Positions 1 to 8,283 of a stretch of DNA of 64,000 nt are shown here, piece by piece (within the stretch, counting starts at the first letter, position 1; the number at the start of each line of letters is the position of its first letter). A program made the translations under genes and the position numbers. The notes below the pieces were generated by a model that searched no databases, was not told where the DNA came from, and saw only the letters and a list, made by a program, of their open reading frames with translations. The stretch covers positions 2,728,001-2,792,000 of the forward strand of contig OZ255821.1 of the NCBI GenBank assembly GCA_965277435.1, read 5' to 3'. The DNA comes from Bog-105 sp965277435. Its GTDB lineage: Bacteria; Acidobacteriota; Terriglobia; Bryobacterales; Bryobacteraceae.

Positions 1-1312
1 CTAATTCGCCCAGCGCGATCGAAAGATTAAACCAAGTCCTGCCGTTTTTGGGATCGAGACGCAGCGCATTACGATAACGCTCGGCGGCGGTTTTAGCGTC
101 GCCTTGCCCCAGCAGTTGATTCGCATCATTCCCCGCGGCGGCGGCCAGATTTTCATCGGTAGATTGCTGCTTCTGCTGGCGGACCGCGCCCATTTCCCGG
201 CTGGCCTCGTCGGATAGATGCAAGGCTTTGAGCGCATTGGCTAATTGGAAGTGCGCTTCCGAGGCCTCAGGGCGGAGTTGGACGGCTCGTCGCAAATAAG
301 GCAGCGCTTCCTGGTGCTTGCCTTCTTTGGACAGCACAAATCCAAGGTCATAATTCGGGCCATATTCGTTCTTGCCGGTGACCGCAATCTTCAGTTCGCG
401 TTCTGCCTCGGGATAGCGAGCCAGACCTCGATAGACGTTGCCTAGGAGATAATGACCTTCGTTATCGTGCGGCTGCCGGGCCACGTACTCCACAGCGACC
501 GGAAGAGCGGCCTGGTAGTTGGCGATCGTTGCCAGGGCTTTCACTAAAGATAACCGTGCGTTGTCGTTGCCCGGCTCGAGCTGCAGCGTCGCGCTATATT
601 CATCCGACGCTTCACGATACCGGTTGCTGTTCGCGTAAACGGTAGCCAGGTTGAAGTGAGCACTGGCCAGGTTCGGATTGGCTTGAGTCAGGTCGGAGAG
701 GCTTTTGATGGCCTGCGCGGAATCTCCGTTCTTCGAGTAGGCCACCGCCAGTTCAATTTGCAGATCTGCGTCGGCAGGCGCAAGTTTACTCGCCGCCAGA
801 AATTTTTCGATAGCAGCATGATAGCGGCGTTCGTCGGAATAGAGTTCACCCAGGCGTTCCAAAGCGTCGGGCGAATCGGGATTCACTTGCAAGGATTTGC
901 TAAATTCGGCTTCTGCCTCATCTGGCCGTCCCTGAGCCTCCAGCGCGACGCCAAGCGCGTTGCGCGCCGTTGCCGAATCCGGTTTATAGTGCAGCGTCTG
1001 GCGAAACTCAGCGACGGCCTTTTCGGGCTGGTTATTGCTCATCAACGCCAGTCCGAAATTGAAATGCGCTTCCCAAGAAGCCGGGTTGAGTTTGACGGCG
1101 TGGGCAAAGGCGGGCAGTGCGCAATCGAGCCTCTTATTCTGCGCAAAATATGCGCCGAGCGCATTGTACGTATCCGCGCTCGGTGAATTCTTAAGCGCGC
1201 TGGCGAGGTTGGCTGGATTGAAACAGGCTTGCGGCGCGGCGTAGGAACTGGGTGGCGCGAATCCAGCTAGTAACAGGAATAGAACAAGCCATCCTGGAAC
1301 CCGCTGCATCAT
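1..1312 (-). CDS. Exported TPR-repeat protein, 3' end beyond the window
   Basis: The minus strand is open from an ATG at 1312 to the window edge, giving at least 437 residues and no stop. A hydrophobic leader of about 25 residues ending in SYA-A suggests a Sec signal peptide. The rest is an almost unbroken run of tetratricopeptide repeats with recurring motifs such as NALGVALEAQGRPDEA and HFNLATVYANSNRYREA. The start overlaps the stop of the upstream 7-heme cytochrome gene as ATGA, so it is translationally coupled to it. TPR arrays are protein-binding scaffolds. Here a periplasmic scaffold for the neighbouring cytochromes is a reasonable inference, but no enzymatic domain is visible. Confidence 0.85.
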   Translation of the reverse strand, partial: MMQRVPGWLVLFLLLAGFAPPSSYAAPQACFNPANLASALKNSPSADTYNALGAYFAQNKRLDCALPAFAHAVKLNPASWEAHFNFGLALMSNNQPEKAVAEFRQTLHYKPDSATARNALGVALEAQGRPDEAEAEFSKSLQVNPDSPDALERLGELYSDERRYHAAIEKFLAASKLAPADADLQIELAVAYSKNGDSAQAIKSLSDLTQANPNLASAHFNLATVYANSNRYREASDEYSATLQLEPGNDNARLSLVKALATIANYQAALPVAVEYVARQPHDNEGHYLLGNVYRGLARYPEAERELKIAVTGKNEYGPNYDLGFVLSKEGKHQEALPYLRRAVQLRPEASEAHFQLANALKALHLSDEASREMGAVRQQKQQSTDENLAAAAGNDANQLLGQGDAKTAAERYRNALRLDPKNGRTWFNLSIALGEL

Positions 1313-2955
1313 TGGCTCACGCGCGCCAGCAAGTTTCGCATGAAGGCGTCTTCCGGGAACGCAGCAACATACTGTTCCATCAGCCGGCGCGCCTCGCTAT
1401 AGGATTTCGAGTTGATGTACTGCAGGATGAGCGTCTTTTGCATCACAGCGTTGTACGGATCTCTTTCCACCCCGCGTTTCAAAAATTCTATAGCATCCTG
1501 AGTGCGGCCGAGTTTGGCCAGCGCTTGGCCCAATTCCAGGTAGATGGCGGGATTGCCGTCCGGGAGCGCTCGTCGCAAGTGCGCTACAGCTTCTTCCTCG
1601 CGGCCGTCTGCAAACGCTCTATTCCCGAGAGCGGCTTCCACCGTGGTGTTGTCCGGCTGCGTCCTGCCGAGTTCATCCAGCAAGCTCAAATAGCGGGGCT
1701 GATAACCGGCATTTTTCTGCGCAAGCTCTCGATAGCCCTGGAGCAATACAAGTTTGGAAAGCTGGACTTGCCTGTTGCCCGGCTGATTTGCCACAACGAC
1801 TCCATCGATTTCGTTCTGGGCAACTGCAGGCGGCAACTCTCCCTCGCGCGCCGGGATGCGATGGTTGGTCAACGCGGAATGTGAAATTTGTGTAGCACTT
1901 CGTTTCGGCATATGACAGCCTGCGCAGTCGTTCGAAGGATTTTGCGCGAGGCGCACTTTGAGCGGCAGCGGACAGCTCTGCTCGTTATGGCAGGTCAGAC
2001 ATTTCGCGCGATAGTAAGCGGTGGCCTCAAGCAGGCGGGGCTGCTCGTGAGGATCGTGGCAGGTGAGGCAACTCAGCTTGCCTGCGCTTTCGCGGAAGCA
2101 GCGGCTGGCCTCCATGGCCGAGTGATGGTTCAGCAGATCGGCTTGTTTCTCCTCACTGGTTTGGGCCGGCTGTTTCAGAATCACAGCCGTATCGAAGAGC
2201 CAGTCGCCCGGGCGAAAATCCAGATACGTTTTGCCCGGCTGATTCACCCGAACATCGCCGCCCTGATGGCAATTGAGGCAGATGTTCTCAGCGAGTCGCG
2301 GCGTCAATTTCGCCGGATTCACAATTGTCCCGGCCCCCTGTCCGAGCGATTTCACATGCGCCGCTCCCGGTCCATGGCAGTTCTCACAACCGATCGCCAA
2401 TTCCTGAAATGGCGGATTGGCGTACGCTCCGAACCCGTTGCGCACGGGGGCAGCACGGCCGGAATGACAATTGATGCACTCTTCCGGAACCATCCGATCA
2501 AAGCCGAGGTCGATGTGCTCATAGCCCGGAGAAAGATCCCACTTTTTCGCTCTCGCATAGTAAGAAAGAGGCGCCTGGAACAGATAATTTCCGCGGCGAA
2601 TCAGAAATGTCAAACCGTTTTCTCCCGAGCCTACTGCGTAATCAAGCTGGTGCTCTACTGCAAACACGTTCGGCTCCGATTCCGTTTGCAGCCAGCCCGC
2701 TGCGTTGCGCAAGACCGTGAAACGCTTTGCACTGCCAGCCTGAGCGATCAACGCCTGAGCGGGCAGCGCATCCGGTTTCCAGTTGGCGGCCGGCGTCATG
2801 GAACGGCCCATGCTGGTTTTTTGGAACGAGTTATAGACAGCCGAGTGACAGCCGAAACAAGCCTTTGAGCCTACGTAGGAGACACCAGTTGCTTGCGCAT
2901 TTGCCGGCGGAGCCGCCAGCGCGCAGAAAATCACAAGTGACTTCAATGCCGCCAT
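1309..2955 (-). CDS. Exported 7-heme c-type cytochrome with C-terminal TPRs
   Basis: This 548-residue protein has an N-terminal signal peptide (MAALKSLVIFCALAAPPANA). Seven CXXCH heme-binding motifs follow: CFGCH, CINCH, CENCH, CLNCH, CLTCH twice and CAGCH. The layout resembles the cytochrome c554/NapC-NrfB-like group, with CENCHGPG and CHDPHE signatures. Residues from about 410 to the end form TPR-like helices. The start has AAGGAG about 11 bases upstream and overlaps the preceding cytochrome gene by 13 bases. It probably moves electrons in the periplasm or at the outer membrane. Its donor, its acceptor and any catalytic activity cannot be told from sequence. Confidence 0.88.
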   Translation of the reverse strand: MAALKSLVIFCALAAPPANAQATGVSYVGSKACFGCHSAVYNSFQKTSMGRSMTPAANWKPDALPAQALIAQAGSAKRFTVLRNAAGWLQTESEPNVFAVEHQLDYAVGSGENGLTFLIRRGNYLFQAPLSYYARAKKWDLSPGYEHIDLGFDRMVPEECINCHSGRAAPVRNGFGAYANPPFQELAIGCENCHGPGAAHVKSLGQGAGTIVNPAKLTPRLAENICLNCHQGGDVRVNQPGKTYLDFRPGDWLFDTAVILKQPAQTSEEKQADLLNHHSAMEASRCFRESAGKLSCLTCHDPHEQPRLLEATAYYRAKCLTCHNEQSCPLPLKVRLAQNPSNDCAGCHMPKRSATQISHSALTNHRIPAREGELPPAVAQNEIDGVVVANQPGNRQVQLSKLVLLQGYRELAQKNAGYQPRYLSLLDELGRTQPDNTTVEAALGNRAFADGREEEAVAHLRRALPDGNPAIYLELGQALAKLGRTQDAIEFLKRGVERDPYNAVMQKTLILQYINSKSYSEARRLMEQYVAAFPEDAFMRNLLARVSQ

Positions 2956-5063
2956 GCAGCCAGCAGCTCCTTGGCCCAGCCCGCGGGTTTCTCAGCGTGA
3001 CACGTGAGGCAGACATTGGGGCTCTCCTGCTGGCCAAAACGTTCCGTCAAATCGGCGGATGGCACTTCGATCTGGTGCGAGCGCGCTTGAAACAAGAGTG
3101 CGTTCACCACGCGCGGCATATGGCACGTCACGCACTGGCTAGCTTCGCTGCCAGCTGAATGGTGGCTGTGTTCCGCGACACGATTGCGGTAGTCCGAGTG
3201 GCAGGGCAAACACATCTCGTTCGGGTTGTCCCGGTATTTCAGGGACGTCTTGTTAGTGTCGAAATTGGCCAGGTGCGGCGAGTGACAGGTGGCACATTGA
3301 GCCGTCCCTCGCCGGTAACAAACCGAACGAGTGAACGCTTCAACAATAAAGGTGGTTTCGCGAAAACGCCCGTCTTTGTAGAAGGCCTTACGCGAAAAGG
3401 CATCGTACGGCCGCATCCAAGTCACCGCCACAAAGTTGCCCTTCGTCGAGTAGTTCATCTCGCCGCCCTCGCCCACTTCACGCACCGCGCTCTGCCGATG
3501 GCACTGTGCACACACGCGCACCGCATCCCGGTTACTTGCCTCTCGAAAATCGAAGGGCGGCTGCGTGGCATCCGTATGCGAGGTGTTGCCCTTCGTGACT
3601 TGCTTAACATGCCAGGCAGAGGGTCCATGACACATTTCACAATCGATCCCCGGTTGAAGATACGCTGCATGTTCCATCGAATTCGAAGCGGCCGCATCGA
3701 CTTTCAATTGGCTGGTATGACAGATCGCGCAATTCTGCTGGTAATTCGTAGAGGATGAGAACTTCGGAAAATCTTGAATGACCGCGCGCTCGCTCCCGGG
3801 CGGATCGATCATCTTCCAATAATTAATCCATTTCTTCTGCCGCAGGTTGTACTCGATCGGAAGAACTTGCAGCCGCCCATCCGGCAATTTCGTCGCGTAA
3901 CCTTGCTGCCACTTGGAACCGATCGTGAAATCAACGTAGTAGCGATTCCACTTCCCCAGCTTTGAAATTTCGAAGTACGGTCGCTCTTGTTGCTCCATAC
4001 TTCGCCCCATGCGTATCATCGCTGGCCCGGCGTCCTCGCTGTATTTTGCGTTTGACGAGAAATCTCCCAACACATTTGACGCTTGATAAGGTCGCAGCAT
4101 CCTCGCCATCCCGGTTTGTCTCCACGCCGTATATTCCTTCGCATGACAGCTCGTGCATGACTTAGGACCCGCATAACCAGCCGCCAGCACTTCCGGATAA
4201 GCCCGCGGTTGCGGGCCGTCCCGCAGCTTCGCGTCAATCTTTCTTCCAGGCAAGCTCTGCAGGAACGATTCGAACGGCGTCCCCGCGTTAGACCTCTCTC
4301 TGCACAAGATCAGCAAAATTCTTCTCGCCTTCTCTCCCAAACCTTGGTGGCTCTGAAACACAAAAGCCAGATCTGCCGCCGCAGGGTCTTTCTCGTTAAG
4401 CCGTATCTCGACTAATGCCCGCAGGTAAAAGACTTCCGCATCCTCCTGGTTCCACGCCGCAGCTCTGTTCAAATCATCGAGCGCCCGCTGCAGCGGGCCC
4501 GCAACGCCGGCCGCCCCCAGCCCGCGCGCCGCCTCCACCCGACCTCGAGCAAAATAAGCCGACGAGTTCAGTTGCGGCTTGAGAGTGTCCCATTCCTGTT
4601 GGGTCATGTCAGGCGGCCGCTCGATCTCGTCCAAATATTCCATCGCGTCATTCGCATCCTCTATCGCGCGATCGAACAAATTTCTCTGCGCTTCGAGATT
4701 CGCGAGCAATATGAGCAGGGACGGGTTCTCGGGAAGCAATCGCAGTGAGAAACGTCCATCGGTGAGTGCCTCGTCGTATTTCGCGAGGTCAATGGCGCTT
4801 CGGGCTGAGATGTCATAGGCCTGCGGAAGCAGCCAGGACTGCGGATAGGTGTTGACAAAACTTCTAGCGAGTTGGTAGCGCGTGGCAGGCTCGCCGGCGC
4901 GCAGAACTGTTGAGAAGGCCGCTGCTTCCTTCGGGTTCTCAATTTGCGAAAGGATCGTAAACTTCAGGTCATCGTTCTTCAGCAGGATCGTGTCGGCATC
5001 CTGTGCCAGCAGTCGACTGCTCAACAGAATGAGTCCGCACAGCACTAGTCTCTGAAAACTCAT
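2943..5063 (-). CDS. Exported TPR-octaheme c-type cytochrome
   Basis: This is a 706-residue protein with a signal peptide ending near LLAQ. Residues of about 35-270 are helical repeats of the TPR kind. The second half carries eight CXXCH motifs: CTSCH, CAICH, CEMCH, CAQCH, CATCH, CLPCH, CVTCH and CLTCH. The domain order (TPR first, hemes second) is the reverse of its downstream neighbour, so the two may be complementary partners. The start codon overlaps the stop of the FG-GAP gene as ATGA. Periplasmic electron transfer is the safe call. A reductase role is possible because multiheme proteins of this family include nitrite and hydroxylamine enzymes, but no diagnostic active-site motif was found. 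Confidence 0.88.
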   Translation of the reverse strand: MSFQRLVLCGLILLSSRLLAQDADTILLKNDDLKFTILSQIENPKEAAAFSTVLRAGEPATRYQLARSFVNTYPQSWLLPQAYDISARSAIDLAKYDEALTDGRFSLRLLPENPSLLILLANLEAQRNLFDRAIEDANDAMEYLDEIERPPDMTQQEWDTLKPQLNSSAYFARGRVEAARGLGAAGVAGPLQRALDDLNRAAAWNQEDAEVFYLRALVEIRLNEKDPAAADLAFVFQSHQGLGEKARRILLILCRERSNAGTPFESFLQSLPGRKIDAKLRDGPQPRAYPEVLAAGYAGPKSCTSCHAKEYTAWRQTGMARMLRPYQASNVLGDFSSNAKYSEDAGPAMIRMGRSMEQQERPYFEISKLGKWNRYYVDFTIGSKWQQGYATKLPDGRLQVLPIEYNLRQKKWINYWKMIDPPGSERAVIQDFPKFSSSTNYQQNCAICHTSQLKVDAAASNSMEHAAYLQPGIDCEMCHGPSAWHVKQVTKGNTSHTDATQPPFDFREASNRDAVRVCAQCHRQSAVREVGEGGEMNYSTKGNFVAVTWMRPYDAFSRKAFYKDGRFRETTFIVEAFTRSVCYRRGTAQCATCHSPHLANFDTNKTSLKYRDNPNEMCLPCHSDYRNRVAEHSHHSAGSEASQCVTCHMPRVVNALLFQARSHQIEVPSADLTERFGQQESPNVCLTCHAEKPAGWAKELLAAWRH

Positions 5064-6775
5064 GGCGCCGGCTCACGCAGCACCAGCACCTGATCCGCTT
5101 GTACGTTGCTGAGCTCTTGAATAACACCGCTAGGCCAGCGAATTTCAAGCAATTTCGCCGCTTTATGATTCCCCAATCCGAAATGCACTCGCTTGTCACT
5201 GGCCGATAAATAACTTCCTGCGCTACTGACCAAGCCGTATTGCTCTTTGCCGTCGTCCGTTACGATCCGTAACTGCGCTCCGATGCCGTCGCGATTACTG
5301 CGAGTGCCAACCGCTTCGACCATCAGCCAGTGGTCGGAGCCGCCTTCCGATTCGAGCACCACCGCCGGTTCGTCATTGCAATTCAAAACCACGTCCACCT
5401 GCCCGTTATTACGCAGGTACCCCACCGCCGCGCCGCGCGCCGCGAGCGGCCGTGAAAAAATCGCGCCGCTCCGGCTCGAAACATCGACAAATGAAGGAGG
5501 CGCGTTCCGCAGCAGCATCGGTGGCTCAAGATATCGCACATCCGGCTGAGTCAGTTCGATGTTATCCATCACATGCCCTTGCGCGACAAAAAGATCTTTC
5601 CAACCGTCGTTGTCGGTATCGGTGAACTTCGCACCCCAGCCCGAATGCGCCACGCTCGCCGCGCCCAATCCCGCACGCCCCGAAACATACTCGAAATTGC
5701 CACGGTTGTTATGAAACAAAGCATACTTCTGCTTCGCCAGCGCATTCACAAACACGTCTGGCCAGCCGTCATTATCGTAATCCGCGAAATCCACGCCCAT
5801 CCCCGCGAACGCATTTCCATCCTCATCGAAAGCAATCCCCGAAGCGACTCCTACCTCTTCGAACTTGCCATTCTTCAAGTTGTGAAACAGCTGCTGCGCC
5901 ACGGAATCGTTGGCGACCAGGATATCGGGCCAGCCATCGCGATCGTAATCATTGAATGCCACACCGAGGCCTTTCCCCGGTGACTTGGCTATCCCGCTCT
6001 CCTCTGATACATCGCGAAAATGCCCGTGCCCGTCGTTGTGAAACAGCAGGTGGCTCGCGGGAGGAAATTGATCGGGATGGCAATACGCGCGAAATCCCGG
6101 TTTCGTCTGGCCGCAGAAGACATCTCGCGAAAAATCCCACGTCAGATAGCGGGAGACGAATAAATCAAGCAGTCCGTCGCGATCGTAGTCGACAAACATC
6201 GCGCCCGCCGACCAGCCTCCGCCTTCCACGCCCGCAAGTTTCGTTACGTCAGAGAACGTACCGTCTCCATTGTTGTGATAGAGAGTATTGTGTCCCACCC
6301 CGGTGACATAAAGATCGGCAAATCCGTCGTTATCGTAGTCACCGACCGCGACGCCCATCCCAAAGCCGTCGCCCTTCACGCCAGCCTTGTCCGTAACGTC
6401 CGTGAACGTACCGTCGCCGTTGTTGCGGAAAAGCCGGTTCCAGTATTTCGCATCGGACTTGACGGGAACATCCTTGCGAGACATCGGATCTTTCAGCTCC
6501 GCCCCATTTACAAAGAAGAGATCGAGCGATCCGTCATGGTTGTAGTCGAGCATCGCCACACCGCCAACCATCGCCTCTGGAAGATACTTGCGCGAAGTAC
6601 GACTGGCATGATTTACGAAGTCAACTTTCGAACGCGCTGTTATATCGAAGAATTGAGGACCGGAAGAACCGGCCGCTAGAAAGCCGATGATAAGTAACAT
6701 CATCGGCAGAGCCGCGACCGTGAGTGAGCGGTTAGCTATCCCAACCAACTTATCGCCATAAGCCCCTAGCAGCAA
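5060..6775 (-). CDS. FG-GAP/VCBS repeat protein with C-terminal ASPIC/UnbV domain
   Basis: Repeated calcium-loop motifs (DYNHDGSLDLFF, DYDNDGFADLYV, DYDRDGLLDLFV, DYDRDGWPDILV, DTDNDGWKDLFV) indicate a seven-bladed integrin-alpha-like propeller of the CRTAC1 type. The last 90 residues match an ASPIC/UnbV domain (RDGIGAQ, HFGLG, RWPSG). A hydrophobic N-terminus should export or anchor it. The TTG start at 6775 is uncertain: the frame stays open, and hydrophobic, for 12 codons back to the stop of the DUF1501 gene, and an ATG-ATG pair lies about 25 codons further in. Its stop overlaps the start of the octaheme cytochrome gene. Such proteins are common next to TPR cytochromes in acidobacteria and planctomycetes. 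The function is unknown, probably adhesion or assembly. Confidence 0.85.
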   Translation of the reverse strand: MLLGAYGDKLVGIANRSLTVAALPMMLLIIGFLAAGSSGPQFFDITARSKVDFVNHASRTSRKYLPEAMVGGVAMLDYNHDGSLDLFFVNGAELKDPMSRKDVPVKSDAKYWNRLFRNNGDGTFTDVTDKAGVKGDGFGMGVAVGDYDNDGFADLYVTGVGHNTLYHNNGDGTFSDVTKLAGVEGGGWSAGAMFVDYDRDGLLDLFVSRYLTWDFSRDVFCGQTKPGFRAYCHPDQFPPASHLLFHNDGHGHFRDVSEESGIAKSPGKGLGVAFNDYDRDGWPDILVANDSVAQQLFHNLKNGKFEEVGVASGIAFDEDGNAFAGMGVDFADYDNDGWPDVFVNALAKQKYALFHNNRGNFEYVSGRAGLGAASVAHSGWGAKFTDTDNDGWKDLFVAQGHVMDNIELTQPDVRYLEPPMLLRNAPPSFVDVSSRSGAIFSRPLAARGAAVGYLRNNGQVDVVLNCNDEPAVVLESEGGSDHWLMVEAVGTRSNRDGIGAQLRIVTDDGKEQYGLVSSAGSYLSASDKRVHFGLGNHKAAKLLEIRWPSGVIQELSNVQADQVLVLREPAP

Positions 6776-6811
6776 GACGCATATTCCCAGTGCGTAAACG
6801 AAAGCCCCTGC

Positions 6812-8281
6812 TCAGGTCAAAACGGGCTGCACAACTTTCCCCGCTACATCCGTCAACCGGAAATGCCGCCCTTGAAACTGATACGTTAACTTTGTATGAT
6901 CAATCCCCAGGCAATGCAAAATAGTCGCCTGTAAGTCATGCACGTGCACCGGATCTTTGGTGATGTTATAGCCGTAATCATCGGTCTCGCCCAGCGTAAT
7001 CCCCGGTTTCAAACCGCCGCCCGCCATCCAGACGGTGAAACACCGCCCATGATGATCGCGCCCATAATCAGTCGCCGTTAAACGACCCTGGCAATACACG
7101 GTTCGCCCAAATTCGCCGCCCCAGATCACGATCGTATCGTCCAGCAAGCCGCGTTGCTTTAAATCCTGAATCAATCCGGCCGATGCCTGATCCACGTCCT
7201 GGCAGCGCTTCGGCAGTTGCACCGGAAGATCGCCGTGGTGGTCCCAATCGCGATGATAGAGCTGAATGAATCGCACACCCCGCTCAGCCAGCCGCCGCGC
7301 CAGCAGGCAATTCGATGCGAAGGTTCCCGGCTTCTTCGCCTCTTCTCCATAGAGCTCAAAGGTGCTGGCCGGCTCGCGAGATAAATCCGTCAATTCCGGA
7401 ACCGAACTCTGCATCCGGAACGCCATCTCGTACTGCGCAATGCGCGCATTGGTCTCCGGATCACCGAACTCGTCGTACTCCACCTTGTTCAATGCACCAA
7501 GCGTGTCCAGATACTGCCGCCGGTCTTGTTTTCCCATTCCCTGTGGGTCCGAGAGATACAACACCGGATCTCCGACAGATCGAAACTTCACGCCCTGATA
7601 GCGGCTCGGCAAAAACCCGTTACCCCACAGCCGGTCATACAGCGGCTGGCCTCCGGGCCCCGCGGACGAGATCATCACCACAAAAGCCGGCAGATCCTCT
7701 GTCTCGCAGCCAATGCCATAAGAAATCCACGACCCCATACTGGGCCGGCCGCCCAAACGAAACCCGGTCTGCGCCATCGTGACAGCCGGATCATGGTTAA
7801 TCTCTTCCGTATTCACCGACTTGATGAAAGTCAATTGATCCGCGATCTTCGCCGTGTGTGGCAGCAGCTCGCTCACCCACGCGCCCGAGCTGCCGCGCTG
7901 CGCGAATGCGAACTTCGAAGGCACCACCGGGAAACTCGCTTGCGAAGCCGACATCCCGGTAAGTCTCTGCCCGCCACGAATCGATTCCGGCAAATCGGTC
8001 CCTTGAAAGTCTTTCAAGCGCGGTTTGTAATCGAACAGCTCCATCTGCGAAGGTCCGCCCGATTGAAACAAATAAATAACGCGCTTGGCCGTAGGCGCGA
8101 AATGCGGGAAGCCGGGCAACCCGCCGTGCGCTACCCGTGCAGTGGTGGCGGCGGCCACGTTCCGGTTTAACAGCCCTGCGATCGCCGCCAGCCCGACCCC
8201 GGTCGAGTTCACTCCAAAGAAACAGCGCCGGGTCATTTTCAGCCCCCGATCGTCATAGCGATGATCGTTACAGCAACCCAT
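6812..8281 (-). CDS. DUF1501 family protein with Tat signal
   Basis: This 489-residue protein belongs to the DUF1501 family, a branch of the alkaline-phosphatase/sulfatase fold. A twin-arginine motif (TRRCFFGV) at about residue 17 precedes a hydrophobic stretch, so it should be exported folded by Tat. Family marks include LFQSGGPSQMELFDYKP, HDPAVT, WGGEFGRT and DHHGRCFTVWMAGGG, with conserved Asp/His residues that could bind metal. AAGGAG lies just upstream of the chosen ATG. The gene follows the DUF1549/DUF1553 gene after 2 bases, the usual pairing of these families. Substrate and reaction are unknown; hydrolysis of sulfate or phosphate esters is only a fold-based guess. Confidence 0.88.
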   Translation of the reverse strand: MGCCNDHRYDDRGLKMTRRCFFGVNSTGVGLAAIAGLLNRNVAAATTARVAHGGLPGFPHFAPTAKRVIYLFQSGGPSQMELFDYKPRLKDFQGTDLPESIRGGQRLTGMSASQASFPVVPSKFAFAQRGSSGAWVSELLPHTAKIADQLTFIKSVNTEEINHDPAVTMAQTGFRLGGRPSMGSWISYGIGCETEDLPAFVVMISSAGPGGQPLYDRLWGNGFLPSRYQGVKFRSVGDPVLYLSDPQGMGKQDRRQYLDTLGALNKVEYDEFGDPETNARIAQYEMAFRMQSSVPELTDLSREPASTFELYGEEAKKPGTFASNCLLARRLAERGVRFIQLYHRDWDHHGDLPVQLPKRCQDVDQASAGLIQDLKQRGLLDDTIVIWGGEFGRTVYCQGRLTATDYGRDHHGRCFTVWMAGGGLKPGITLGETDDYGYNITKDPVHVHDLQATILHCLGIDHTKLTYQFQGRHFRLTDVAGKVVQPVLT

Positions 8282-8283
8282 TC

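Noticed and set aside
656..1186. Plus-strand open frame opposite the TPR gene
   Set aside because: The minus strand encodes a clear TPR array throughout, and the plus-strand product is basic and unlike any family.
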